Source: UBA6183 sp943372215
Lineage (GTDB): Bacteria; Bacteroidota; Bacteroidia; UKL13-3
Direction: 5' to 3'
Assembly: GCA_943372215.1 (NCBI GenBank)
Contig: CALRXU020000010.1
Span: 62,001 to 126,000 of the forward strand
DNA length: 64,000 bases
Shown piece after piece: positions 51,149-60,610 of the stretch (position 1 is its first letter; each line of letters starts with the position of its first letter). The notes below the pieces were generated by a model that was not told the origin of the DNA, made no database searches, and was given only the letters and a program-made list of their open reading frames with translations. The position numbers and the translations under genes were made by a program.

Positions 51149-51584
51149 TGTTTTTTAGTTCAACAACTGCCATAGTTAAGCGGCTGATGCAATTTAATTT
51201 GCCACGTTCATCCGTGATCCGAATTTCCCACACATGCGTGGTTTTTCCAATATGTATAGGTTTAGCCGTACCATAAACAAAACCATTGCCTTCATGTGCA
51301 CTGCGCACATGATTGGCATTAATATCCAAGCCTACTGCTACATAGCGTTCTCTATCAATGGCTAGGTTGGCCGCTAAGCTTCCGGCAGTTTCTGCCAACA
51401 CACAATATGCTCCGCCATTAACTATGCGCAAGGGTTGAACCGTGCGGTGGTCAATGGGCATGCGTGCAGTTAAGTAATCTATGCCAAACTCAACAAACTC
51501 AATCCCAATGTACTCGGCCATGGTGTTAGCATTCCGTTTATTTATTGCTTCTAAGCTTATTTTATCAAAGTTTTTAAATGCCAT
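51114..51584 (-). CDS. Hotdog-fold thioesterase, probable DHNA-CoA hydrolase (MenI-like)
   Basis: This 156-residue PaaI/YdiI-type hotdog protein has TVQPLRIVNGGAYCVLAETA, whose acidic residue matches the catalytic Glu of the family, then VGLDINANHVRSAHEGN. Overlap with the isochorismate synthase gene makes 1,4-dihydroxy-2-naphthoyl-CoA the likely substrate, in menaquinone synthesis. Other acyl-CoA substrates cannot be excluded from sequence alone. Confidence 0.8.
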   Translation of the reverse strand: MAFKNFDKISLEAINKRNANTMAEYIGIEFVEFGIDYLTARMPIDHRTVQPLRIVNGGAYCVLAETAGSLAANLAIDRERYVAVGLDINANHVRSAHEGNGFVYGTAKPIHIGKTTHVWEIRITDERGKLNCISRLTMAVVELKNNERGYEHPPAI

Positions 51585-51595
51585 ATCAAGAATTA

Positions 51596-53563
51596 TTATT
51601 TTTTCAATAAGCGTGAAATTTTAAGGTATAAATCTTCTTGTTTAAAGGGTTTCGTAACAAAATCATTCATACCTGTATTGTAAACCCGTTGCCGTGTTTC
51701 ATCAAAGGCATCTGCAGTGAGGGCTACAATGGGAATGTTAGCGTTCATTACCTGATCAGGGTTTTCGCGGATGTAGGCAGTGGCATCATAACCATTCATT
51801 TCCGGCATTTGTAAATCCATCAGTACCAAATCGTAATTTACCTGTTTTAATGTTTCAATGGCTTTTATCCCATTATCTGCAATGGTAACGCTTGCGCCCC
51901 ACTTAAGCAAGAAACGTTTCGCTACCAGTTGATTCATTGCATTGTCTTCTACCAATAAAATGTGATAACCTGCTAAACTAGCTTCTTCAGTTAGGTCCTG
52001 GTTGCCAATCTCCTCTGTCGACTCGGTTGCACTTTCATATGCAATATCAAAATAAAAAGTGGAACCCTCATTGGGTTGGCTTTTTACGCCAATATAGCCG
52101 TTTTGCAGTTCTACCAAGTTTTTGGTAATAGCAAGTCCTAAGCCAGTTCCTCCAAACTTACGGGAAGTATCTGTATAAGCTTGCGTAAAACTTTCAAAAA
52201 TGCTGTCCACTTTATTTCTTGCAATTCCGATTCCGCTATCAGTAACTGAAAAGCTAAGCAAGTACTTGTTGTTGAATTTTTGCTTCACTTTTACCATCAC
52301 CACAATGCCTCCTTTATGCGTAAACTTAACAGCGTTTCCTAACAGGTTATATAAAATCTGGCTTAAACGATAAGGATCCCCTTTTATAAAGTTGGGTACA
52401 TCAGGATGCACACTTAGGTTTAGGTACAACTCTTTTTCATCAGTTTGAAATTTGAAACTTTTGATGAGCTCGGTGAGTTTACGGTATAAATCAAAGGATA
52501 TATTTTCGAGCTTGATTTTACCAGCCTCCATTTTACTAAAATCAAGAATATCATTAATAATTACCAATAGGTTATCAGCCGAATAACGAATGGAATTAAG
52601 GTATTCGTTGTTTTCACCTTCAGTAATCTGGTCTAGCAATAAATCGGTAATGCCAATAATGGCATTCATTGGTGTTCTGATTTCATGGCTCATGTTAGAC
52701 AAGAAATCAGATTTGGCACGAGCGGCTTTAATGGCTTCGTTTTTTGCATCTAACAAACCCTGTTGAGCACGTTTTTTTTCGGTAATATCTTGCGCGTAAA
52801 CAGCTACTCCTATTACTTCTTGTTTGTGGTTTCTAACCGGGTTGTAAGAAACTTCATAAAAACGTCTTTCTGTATTGGGCAAACCATATTCCTGTTCAAG
52901 CATAAACTGTTCACCAGCCAATGCACGAATCAGGTTTTGCAACTCATTTTCTTGGTCTAGCTTAAAAGGCTCCTTACCAACCAAGGTACTTCCAATTTCA
53001 ATATCAATACCATAAAGGCGCTTCATATTTAATTTGTGCGCACTGTTAAAAGAAGTATAATGGTAATTGCGATCTAAGGCAAACACACTGGATTTTGTGC
53101 TTTCTAATATGGCTTCAAGTCTTGAGGCATATTCTTTGAGAGCCTCATCAGCTTGTAATTTTTCTTGTTCTGCTGTTTTAATGCGGAAAGCATGATGCAA
53201 GACCCGTTCAATTTTATCAGGGGTAAGGTCGTATTTGCTAAAGTAATCAATGGCTCCGAGCCTAAACATATCTGCTGCTATTTGCTCGTTGCCTTGAGAG
53301 GTCATCACCACTACCCCAGTTTTAATGCCTTGTTCTTTCAATTTTTTTAACAAGTCAAAACCATTAAGGCCTGGCAATTGGTAGTCTAAAAAAATGCAAT
53401 CTAATTGCTGATTTTGTGCCTCAATAAGTGCTTCATGAGCAGAAACACATTCGATAATATCTACCTGCAACGAAAGTTGAGCGAGACATCGTGAAAAGAT
53501 TTTGCGATCTACTTCATCATCATCAACCAATAAAATACGATGGATAGTACTGTTAAAACTCAT
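51596..53563 (-). CDS. Hybrid histidine kinase (REC-PAS-HisKA-HATPase-REC)
   Basis: This 655-residue soluble kinase starts with a receiver (8-125, D60 in CIFLDYQLPGLNG), then a PAS domain (about 150-270), HisKA with H293 (NMSHEIRTPMN), HATPase (DSGIGIARNKVDSIF, GGTGLGLAI) and a second receiver (about 533-650, LVLMDLQMPEMNG, D near residue 581). The ATG at 53563 overlaps the upstream response regulator stop (ATGA), so the two are coupled. Two receivers around one kinase core imply a phosphorelay with several inputs. Confidence 0.92.
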   Translation of the reverse strand: MSFNSTIHRILLVDDDEVDRKIFSRCLAQLSLQVDIIECVSAHEALIEAQNQQLDCIFLDYQLPGLNGFDLLKKLKEQGIKTGVVVMTSQGNEQIAADMFRLGAIDYFSKYDLTPDKIERVLHHAFRIKTAEQEKLQADEALKEYASRLEAILESTKSSVFALDRNYHYTSFNSAHKLNMKRLYGIDIEIGSTLVGKEPFKLDQENELQNLIRALAGEQFMLEQEYGLPNTERRFYEVSYNPVRNHKQEVIGVAVYAQDITEKKRAQQGLLDAKNEAIKAARAKSDFLSNMSHEIRTPMNAIIGITDLLLDQITEGENNEYLNSIRYSADNLLVIINDILDFSKMEAGKIKLENISFDLYRKLTELIKSFKFQTDEKELYLNLSVHPDVPNFIKGDPYRLSQILYNLLGNAVKFTHKGGIVVMVKVKQKFNNKYLLSFSVTDSGIGIARNKVDSIFESFTQAYTDTSRKFGGTGLGLAITKNLVELQNGYIGVKSQPNEGSTFYFDIAYESATESTEEIGNQDLTEEASLAGYHILLVEDNAMNQLVAKRFLLKWGASVTIADNGIKAIETLKQVNYDLVLMDLQMPEMNGYDATAYIRENPDQVMNANIPIVALTADAFDETRQRVYNTGMNDFVTKPFKQEDLYLKISRLLKK

Positions 53564-53988
53564 AATGAATGATTTTCGGGAAATTGATTCACCATCCAAA
53601 AATTACTTAGCGTGGCAAACGAAGCAATAAATTCGTTTGAATCAAAATGTTTGATGATGTAGCCTGAAACATTTAGATTAAACGCAGCTTGCTTGTCCCT
53701 TTCCTCGTTTGAGGTGGTCATAATAAAAACCATATTATGGCGCAATTCTTCATCAGTTCTTATCCTTGACAAAAACTCGATGCCGTTCATTTTGGGCATA
53801 TTTAAATCAAGCAAAATAACCCTTGGATAGGGAACCTCATGACGGTATAACATGCGCAAAGCCTCTTCACCATCATTGGCAACAAACAAAGCGCATGGGA
53901 GTTGTAGTTTTTTTAATGCCTTTTTTACATTCATGATGTCAATTTCATCATCCTCTATTAGTAGAATATTTACAGGCGTATTGTTCAT
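53560..53988 (-). CDS. Single-domain response regulator (CheY-like)
   Basis: This 142-residue receiver has the acidic pair E12/D13 and phospho-acceptor D61 (VILLDLNMPKMNG). The TTSNEERD and IIKHFDSNEF segments follow; the usual conserved Lys appears as K in IIKHF. There is no output domain. It lies between the membrane kinase upstream and the hybrid kinase downstream, overlapping the latter by 4 nt. Confidence 0.93.
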   Translation of the reverse strand: MNNTPVNILLIEDDEIDIMNVKKALKKLQLPCALFVANDGEEALRMLYRHEVPYPRVILLDLNMPKMNGIEFLSRIRTDEELRHNMVFIMTTSNEERDKQAAFNLNVSGYIIKHFDSNEFIASFATLSNFWMVNQFPENHSL

Positions 53989-54067
53989 TTTGCAAAACCT
54001 TGTGCAAGTTAACTGTTGTTTCGGTTAAAACCTCAATCAAGTCCTTAAGGATTGATTAAATCGGCAT

Positions 54068-56875
54068 TTAATTATTTGTTAAGGGCCAGTTAAACTCAAA
54101 GGTACTGCCTTCTCCAAGCGTTGACTTCACGTGTACTGTTCCATTTTTTTCGTCAAGAATTTTTTTAACAATAGCCAATCCAATTCCGGTACTTTCATAG
54201 TTATCCCGAGATTCGAGTGTCTGAAAAATTTGAAAAATCTTGCTATGGTATTGTGGTTCTATACCCATGCCGTTATCCTTAATTATAAAAAGCAAACTGT
54301 TTCGTTGTTTTTGGCAGCCAATAAATATTGAGGGGTGTTCACTTTTGTTGTATTTAATGGCATTACTAATCAGGTTGTTCAATACTTGTTCAAGAGAGAT
54401 AACATCAGTTTTAAAGTTCAGGTTTTCAATGTTCTTTTCTATTTTTACGTGATTAGGAATTTGAGCAAACTCCAACACACCATCAACAAGTTGAATGGTG
54501 TTTACCATTTTGGTCGTTATTGCCTTTCTTCCAGCACGCGAATATTGCAGCAATCCATTGATGAACTGTTCCAGCCTAAAAACCCGGCTTTTGAGCAAAT
54601 CAAAGTTTTTAATGGTTTCTGTGGTTAAGTGCGGCTCCATTTCTTCCTTAATCCATTCGGTAAGATTAGAGATTCCCCTTAGTGGTGACTTTAAATCATG
54701 AGAAACCACGTAAGCAAATTGGTCAAGCTCTTTGTTAATGCGTTCAAGGTCAACAGCATGTTCCTGTAGCTTTAATTGGGTATTTTTCAAGTCGGTAATT
54801 TCTCTGGCTACAGCCTGTATTCCTTTAAATTGTCCGTTGGTGTAAATAATCTGCACATTCTGTCCAATCCAACGTGTTTCTCCAGTTTTTGTTAAAATGG
54901 GGAACTCAAAGTAGGTACGTTCAGTTTTGCTTTTTAGCTGATTGACGTAAAATTTGGCAGCACTGCTTTTATAATCATGGCGGATTAGATCAATGTAACG
55001 CATGGTTAATAGTTCATCCTTATCATATCCAGTAACTGTTGCGGCTACATCGTTACAATAAGTAAAGCGTCCAACATGGTCTGTATTATAAAATACATCA
55101 CTCGCAGCTTCAATCAATAGGCGGAAACGTTCTTCACTTTTAGCCAAAAGCTCCTCGTTTTTTTTCTTAAAGTCAATATCAATTACAGAGCCTACCATCC
55201 GTTTAGGATTCCCTTCCGCATCCCGGTACAACTGCCCACTGCCTAAAAACCATTTGTATTTACCTGATTTGGTTTTAAAACGATACTCGATTAGGAAAGG
55301 TGTATTCTGTTTAAAATGACGGTCAACCTTTTCTAATAAAAGTTCCCTGTCATCTGGATGCAAAAATGTCCTGAAGGTATCTACTGAAGCTGGTATTTCA
55401 TTAAAGTCGTAACCCAACAACTCATAAAACCTGGCCGACCACCACTGCTCTTTGCCATTTACGTCAAGCCAATCCCATATACCCGCTGAAGTGCCTTGAA
55501 CCGCCAGTTCATAACGCAATTCGCTTTCTTTGAGCTGCTCTTCAGCAACTTTTCTTCGGCTAATATCTGTAATTACACCCTCAAAAAAACTAACCTCTTG
55601 CTGTGCATTGCGCATGACATAGGTTTGTTCCATTACCCAAATGTAGTGCCCATCTTTATGCTTTAAGCGGTATTCCAAGGTCATCTTATCCAAATCTTTT
55701 TCCAATGTTTCATTGGTAATTGTTAAAATGATTTCTAAGTCATCCGGATGAATGAGGTGTACATATTTAACCTGGTTGGTACTAAAATCCAATGAGGAAT
55801 ATCCAAGTACGTGCTTCACATTTGCCGATACATATTTAACCGTCCAACTATCATTGGGCAACCACTTAAACAATACAGACGGACTATTGGCAATAATCGT
55901 TTCAGCAGTATGTTGTTTTTCCTCTGCCGCTTTCTTTTCTGTAATGTCTTGCGCAGTTCCCAGGTAGCCAATGGTTTGTCCTTGGGCGTTTCTTAAAGTA
56001 GTTATACTCAATAAAACCTTGAAACGTTTACCAGACTTGTGTATATAGGTCCATTCTGCGGAGTTTTGCAGGCCGATTTTATTTTTATAAATAAAGGTAA
56101 TAAAGCCAGGTGTTATTCCAGCATCGTACCGCAAATTGATTTCTGTTGTACGCTCTTCCACTTCTGGTGCATCATGAAATAACATGGGTGTGTGCTTATC
56201 TAATATCTCTTCACTGCTGTAGCCCAACATCATTTCTGCACCTTTATTAAATTCTATAATTACACCGTCAAGATTAGTAGCGATGATGGCATAACCTGTG
56301 CTGTCGAGCAATTGTCGTTGGAATGCTTTTGCCTTGTGGAGTTCGTTGGTTACTAATAAGTTGTCTTGAGTCTTTTTTTCTACCTCTCGCAGAGCGTTTA
56401 CTAACACAGTGATGGTTTTGATAATCAAAAAGCTAAAGGCAAGTAAAAGAATAATTCTTCCGAAAATATGGGAAGGGTTATTGTGCTGAAGCATCCCAGA
56501 AATAATTACACCAACAAGTATTGCAAAAATGAGTATATACTGATGATTGCGGCTATTAAACAAAAAGATGGTTTGAAAGATAAACACAGAAGACAAAATC
56601 CACATGGGCGGTTTATTCCCAATAAATGCAGAAAACACACACTGTAAAATAATAAGCAGCAACAATACAGCAAACCTGAAATGTAAAATGGGCATAAATG
56701 ATACCTCTTTACCTGCAGCTATTAACATACTTAAGGTAGCGATTGTGTAGATCAATGCAATACCATAGGCAGGGGTAAAATAAAAATTGAGCAAGCAAAA
56801 AATGAGCGAAAAAATCAATAACGCAGTTTGCTGTCTTTGATAAATTTTTGCGGTATGCGTTAAATAAGAAAACAT
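54068..56875 (-). CDS. Membrane sensor histidine kinase with four PAS domains
   Basis: This 935-residue kinase has about six membrane helices at the N-terminus (15-170, for example LIFSLIFCLLNFYFTPAYGI), four PAS domains (about 195-310, 320-440, 450-570, 580-705), HisKA with H726 (YVVSHDLKSPLRG) and HATPase (DNGMGIEPQYHSKIF, STGIGLAIV). It is followed by a CheY-like gene 79 nt downstream and then the hybrid kinase, a three-gene signalling cluster. Signals are unknown. Confidence 0.92.
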   Translation of the reverse strand: MFSYLTHTAKIYQRQQTALLIFSLIFCLLNFYFTPAYGIALIYTIATLSMLIAAGKEVSFMPILHFRFAVLLLLIILQCVFSAFIGNKPPMWILSSVFIFQTIFLFNSRNHQYILIFAILVGVIISGMLQHNNPSHIFGRIILLLAFSFLIIKTITVLVNALREVEKKTQDNLLVTNELHKAKAFQRQLLDSTGYAIIATNLDGVIIEFNKGAEMMLGYSSEEILDKHTPMLFHDAPEVEERTTEINLRYDAGITPGFITFIYKNKIGLQNSAEWTYIHKSGKRFKVLLSITTLRNAQGQTIGYLGTAQDITEKKAAEEKQHTAETIIANSPSVLFKWLPNDSWTVKYVSANVKHVLGYSSLDFSTNQVKYVHLIHPDDLEIILTITNETLEKDLDKMTLEYRLKHKDGHYIWVMEQTYVMRNAQQEVSFFEGVITDISRRKVAEEQLKESELRYELAVQGTSAGIWDWLDVNGKEQWWSARFYELLGYDFNEIPASVDTFRTFLHPDDRELLLEKVDRHFKQNTPFLIEYRFKTKSGKYKWFLGSGQLYRDAEGNPKRMVGSVIDIDFKKKNEELLAKSEERFRLLIEAASDVFYNTDHVGRFTYCNDVAATVTGYDKDELLTMRYIDLIRHDYKSSAAKFYVNQLKSKTERTYFEFPILTKTGETRWIGQNVQIIYTNGQFKGIQAVAREITDLKNTQLKLQEHAVDLERINKELDQFAYVVSHDLKSPLRGISNLTEWIKEEMEPHLTTETIKNFDLLKSRVFRLEQFINGLLQYSRAGRKAITTKMVNTIQLVDGVLEFAQIPNHVKIEKNIENLNFKTDVISLEQVLNNLISNAIKYNKSEHPSIFIGCQKQRNSLLFIIKDNGMGIEPQYHSKIFQIFQTLESRDNYESTGIGLAIVKKILDEKNGTVHVKSTLGEGSTFEFNWPLTNN

Positions 56876-56933
56876 TACTTAAATAGTTTGTTGAGTTATT
56901 TTATAAAAATTAAATGTAGTAATTTGTAGCACA

Positions 56934-57545
56934 ATGACAAAAAAATGTATTTACATTATCAGACATGGCGAAACAGAGCTTAACCGACTAGGTATTGTTC
57001 AAGGAAGCGGTGTTGATGCAGATTTGAATGAAACCGGCAGAGTACAAGCGGAAAAATTTTATAAAACCTACCGCCAATTTCCATTTAAAAAAGTAATTAC
57101 TTCGGCACTTAAACGCACACACCAGAGTGTAACTGGATTTATACAGGACGGGTTGCCCCACGTGGTGATGAGCGAATTAAATGAAATCAGTTGGGGTGAT
57201 TATGAAGGCCAAGAACAATCAGAAGCACAAATGAAAGCATATTGGGATATGTTAAACAAATGGAAATCTGGTGATTTGCACGCGAAGATTCCAAATGGAG
57301 AAAGCCCCATTGAATTACAAGAAAGGCAAAAGCGTGCCGCTGAACTTATCTTAAACGATGAAGCAGATACCTTATTGGTATGCATGCATGGACGGGCAAT
57401 GAAGAGTTTCTTATGCTTATTATTAGGTAAACCCTTAACAGAGATGGAAACCTTCCAGCACACCAACCTTTGTCTTTATACCATAGAGTATACTCAAGGA
57501 AGTTGTCGCCTGTTGCAAACCAACGATGTGAGCCATTTGGAGTAA
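56934..57545 (+). CDS. Histidine phosphatase family protein
   Basis: This 203-residue protein has the catalytic RHGE motif (YIIRHGETELNRLG), TSALKRTHQS, a mid-domain ISWGDYEGQE, and the second His in LLVCMHGRAMKSFL. This is the phosphoglycerate-mutase-like histidine phosphatase fold. The substrate could be a sugar phosphate or other metabolite; it cannot be assigned. Confidence 0.9.
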   Translation: MTKKCIYIIRHGETELNRLGIVQGSGVDADLNETGRVQAEKFYKTYRQFPFKKVITSALKRTHQSVTGFIQDGLPHVVMSELNEISWGDYEGQEQSEAQMKAYWDMLNKWKSGDLHAKIPNGESPIELQERQKRAAELILNDEADTLLVCMHGRAMKSFLCLLLGKPLTEMETFQHTNLCLYTIEYTQGSCRLLQTNDVSHLE

Positions 57546-57617
57546 TTACGCTTAACAACAGAGCCAGTCAGAAAAATTGGTAAAAGTAGTTTGAATTGGC
57601 TTTTTTTGCAAAAAACT

Positions 57618-60542
57618 ATGAAACAATATATTATAGCCTGTTTGGTAATAACCACACTGTTTCTTTCTCTAGAAACACAAGCAAGAAAAATCAGATTTAG
57701 TGTAAACATGGCCGGACAAGCCATTAGTCCCAACGGGGTTCGTGTTGCAGGTAACTTTAGAGATGTAAACTACGATGCCATTATTGAAAACCCTTCGCAA
57801 CTCAGCAACTGGGATGCCACAGCCAATGCAATGAGCAATGGAGGAACAGGTAATATATACAGCATTACCCTTGATTTAATTGATAATATTGCCTATGAGT
57901 TTAAATTTCTAAATGGAAATACTTGGCTTAACGATGAAAATGTTCCTTTCATAGCTCAAGTAAACAATGGTGGTAATACCAATCGTTGGATTTTTGTACC
58001 TGCTGGCACTGATACTTTTGTTTTACCCTCTTTTGGTTTTTCTCAAGCAGCCCCAATTGGCAAAAAGGCCATAGTTGCGAATGTTGATGCAAGTAATGCA
58101 AATAAATCATTATCTATGTTTAGCGGAGCTAGCTTTAATGGCTTTATTGAAACACGTATTACCAATTATCAGGGTAGTGGTGTTTTTTCAGGCAATATTT
58201 TCAGAGCAGTGTTTTATCCAGATTCTGGTACCACCCTTACTTACAAATTTTTGAATGGCACTGGGGGATGGGAAGATGTACCATTAACTTGTGGCAATGG
58301 GAGTGTTTATAACGATAGGGTAGCTATTGCCGATGCCGACAAAGTGATACCTACGGTTTGTTTTAATGCTTGCAGTGCATGTAAGTACCCTATTCAATCA
58401 GCAGATACAGCTCAATATGTAAGCCAATCTAAGCTAACAATCAGTATCCCAATTAATGATTCAGCCGATTACATTAGTCCGGTATTTAAAAACGCAACCT
58501 ATAGAGATACCTTAAGTGTTTCAGGTGTTGTGGTGGTGAGCCCTCGCATATATGGCCTATCCACATCGCGTAAGGGATTTTATTTGCAGCGACCGGGAGG
58601 TGGCCCATGGAGCGGGGTGCAAATTATGTGTGAACCATCAGGTTCTGGAACAACGCTTGCCCCATTTCTTAGCGAGACCAACTTTTACACGAGCGCTGCC
58701 AGAGGTAAACATATTCGGGTTACAGGTTTCATCCGTGCCTTTCAAAATGAGACCCAAATTAATATCATCAGAAATAACGCCAACGATTCCACCATTAAAA
58801 CCTTAACGGGATCACCTATACCAGTGTACACAACAATTCCAATTTCGCAACTCAACGTTGGTGGGCTAAAAGCTATCAATCCTAGCATCCAAAAGGCGAC
58901 AGGGGAGCAATGGGAAGGGGTATTGGTGCAGCTAAACAATGTAATTGTTGATACCATTATTGTTTCTGGAAGCCGGTTTTTTTGGAAAGTTCGTGATGCC
59001 AACAATAATGCTATTGGAGTTAGCGATTTTTCGGGCTTTTTTCGTAACGATAACAATGAAGACTCTGCCATTGCCAACACGTATGCCCCCCCTCTGCAAG
59101 GTGCAAGGCTGCAGTATATTAGAGGGATAGTTCGTGAGCTAACCGTATCAGGTGTTCCGCAATATCAAATTGCGCCATTATACCCTGAGGATGTTGGGCC
59201 TGTAGAGCAGTATCCGTACATCACCATTGATAGCATTCAGTTTGTAAACAATAGCAAGCTTGCACAGCTTCCGGCTAATGATGTGCCTGACTACATCAGC
59301 CCAGTTTTTGTAAACAACGCCTTTGCCGATACGGTTTCCACAACAGGCATTGTAGTGATGAATCCGCGTATTTATGGACTATCAACAAACAGAAAGGCTA
59401 CTCTCCTGCAACGTCCAGGCGGAGGACCATGGAGCGGAGTGCAGTTAATGTGTGATCATGCTGCTTATCCAGGGTTTACAATTGCAACGTTACTAAACCA
59501 AACACAGTTTTACCAAAAAGCACAAGTTGGCAGCGTGGTAAGGGCAAATAGTGTAATCAGGGCTTTCCAAAATGAAACCCAATTAAACATTTTACCGAAT
59601 GGAACAGATTCATCATTAAAGGCCCAAGGATTTGGTCAGCTTGTTTATACTCCTATTACATTAAATCAATTGGTAACAGGCGGATTAAACTACTCAAACG
59701 GAACGCAACAAAAGGTAACAGGAGAAAAATGGGAAGGTGTGTTAGTAACCATACCTGATGTAACAGTTGATTCTATTCAAATCGGAACAAATCGGTTTTT
59801 CTGGAAGGTGAGGGATGATTTTGGTAATGCCATAGGAATATCAGATTTCTCAGGTTTTTTCCGAAATGACAATAATGAAGATTCAGCAATTGCCAATACC
59901 TACGCACCGCCAGCTAAAGGTACACGGTTGTTTTACATCAGAGGGGTGGTAAGGGAGTTGTCAGTTTCAGGAGTTCAACAATATCAAATTGCTCCACTGT
60001 ATCCTGCTGATGTAGGTCCGGTAAATCCACTGCCTGTAACTTTTACCTACTTCAACGCAACTGATGCAACAAATCATGTTCGCGTTGCTTGGAATACAGC
60101 CTCCGAAGTAAACAACCGTCATTTTGAAATTGAACTATCTACTGATAACCAAAGTTTCAAGCGCATTGGAATAGTAAAAGGGAAAGGCAATACGACCACT
60201 TTACAGCAATATGTATTTATAGATACTTATGGAAAACAGCTCTTAACCCAAGGAAATACCTTGTATTACCGCATTAAACAAGTGGATTATAACGGTACTA
60301 ACCAATACAGCAGTATTATTAGTATCGCTTCAACTAATGAAAAGCCATTTACTTGTTATCCAAACCCTGCACATAATCAATTAACAGTAAGTGGGCTTAA
60401 CGGCAAGGTAGCTGTAACCGATATTGCAGGAGTACCTGTATTGTTTATTGAAGCGGATGGCGTAACTGATATTTCTTCTCTAAAACCAGGCATCTATTTT
60501 ATCCATAACCAAGGGCAAAGTTTAAAATTTATTAAACAATAA
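57618..60542 (+). CDS. Large secreted protein with duplicated domain and type IX sorting signal
   Basis: This 974-residue protein has a signal peptide (about 1-23, ending LETQA). An N-terminal beta-sandwich region (about 25-250, FKFLNGNTWLNDENVP) looks like a carbohydrate-associated domain. Two similar domains follow (about 280-530 and 550-805) that share DYISPVF, PRIYGLST, LQRPGGGPWSGVQ, AFQNETQ, FFWKVRD and DFSGFFRNDNNEDSAIANTY. A C-terminal stretch with LPVTFTYFNA and NNRHFEIELSTD and a type A sorting domain (about 905-974, CYPNPAHNQ) end it. I do not recognise the duplicated domain; it might be an OB-fold-like secreted module. The ATG at 57618 is chosen over a TTG at 57591. Confidence 0.8.
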   Translation: MKQYIIACLVITTLFLSLETQARKIRFSVNMAGQAISPNGVRVAGNFRDVNYDAIIENPSQLSNWDATANAMSNGGTGNIYSITLDLIDNIAYEFKFLNGNTWLNDENVPFIAQVNNGGNTNRWIFVPAGTDTFVLPSFGFSQAAPIGKKAIVANVDASNANKSLSMFSGASFNGFIETRITNYQGSGVFSGNIFRAVFYPDSGTTLTYKFLNGTGGWEDVPLTCGNGSVYNDRVAIADADKVIPTVCFNACSACKYPIQSADTAQYVSQSKLTISIPINDSADYISPVFKNATYRDTLSVSGVVVVSPRIYGLSTSRKGFYLQRPGGGPWSGVQIMCEPSGSGTTLAPFLSETNFYTSAARGKHIRVTGFIRAFQNETQINIIRNNANDSTIKTLTGSPIPVYTTIPISQLNVGGLKAINPSIQKATGEQWEGVLVQLNNVIVDTIIVSGSRFFWKVRDANNNAIGVSDFSGFFRNDNNEDSAIANTYAPPLQGARLQYIRGIVRELTVSGVPQYQIAPLYPEDVGPVEQYPYITIDSIQFVNNSKLAQLPANDVPDYISPVFVNNAFADTVSTTGIVVMNPRIYGLSTNRKATLLQRPGGGPWSGVQLMCDHAAYPGFTIATLLNQTQFYQKAQVGSVVRANSVIRAFQNETQLNILPNGTDSSLKAQGFGQLVYTPITLNQLVTGGLNYSNGTQQKVTGEKWEGVLVTIPDVTVDSIQIGTNRFFWKVRDDFGNAIGISDFSGFFRNDNNEDSAIANTYAPPAKGTRLFYIRGVVRELSVSGVQQYQIAPLYPADVGPVNPLPVTFTYFNATDATNHVRVAWNTASEVNNRHFEIELSTDNQSFKRIGIVKGKGNTTTLQQYVFIDTYGKQLLTQGNTLYYRIKQVDYNGTNQYSSIISIASTNEKPFTCYPNPAHNQLTVSGLNGKVAVTDIAGVPVLFIEADGVTDISSLKPGIYFIHNQGQSLKFIKQ
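58468..60020 (+). repeat. Tandem duplication of about 820 bp within the secreted protein gene
   Basis: The domain starting at about 58468 is repeated starting at about 59288. Each unit codes for about 250 residues. Many stretches are identical at the protein level (for example GFFRNDNNEDSAIANTYAPP), but the DNA has drifted through synonymous changes, so the duplication is old or under purifying selection. Confidence 0.85.
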
Positions 60543-60565
60543 GCTGCTATTTTATAAGCGGTAAT

Positions 60566-60594
60566 TTTGCATATGGGTTATACCATTACTTTTG
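60566..60594 (+). promoter_or_regulatory. Candidate promoter of the prolyl oligopeptidase gene
   Basis: TTTG (60566-60569) and TACTTTTG (60587-60594), a full match to TAnnTTTG, are separated by 17 bp and end 16 nt before the ATG at 60611. This is the best promoter match I saw in the window. Confidence 0.5.
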
Positions 60595-60610
60595 TTGTAA
60601 ACTTATTACT

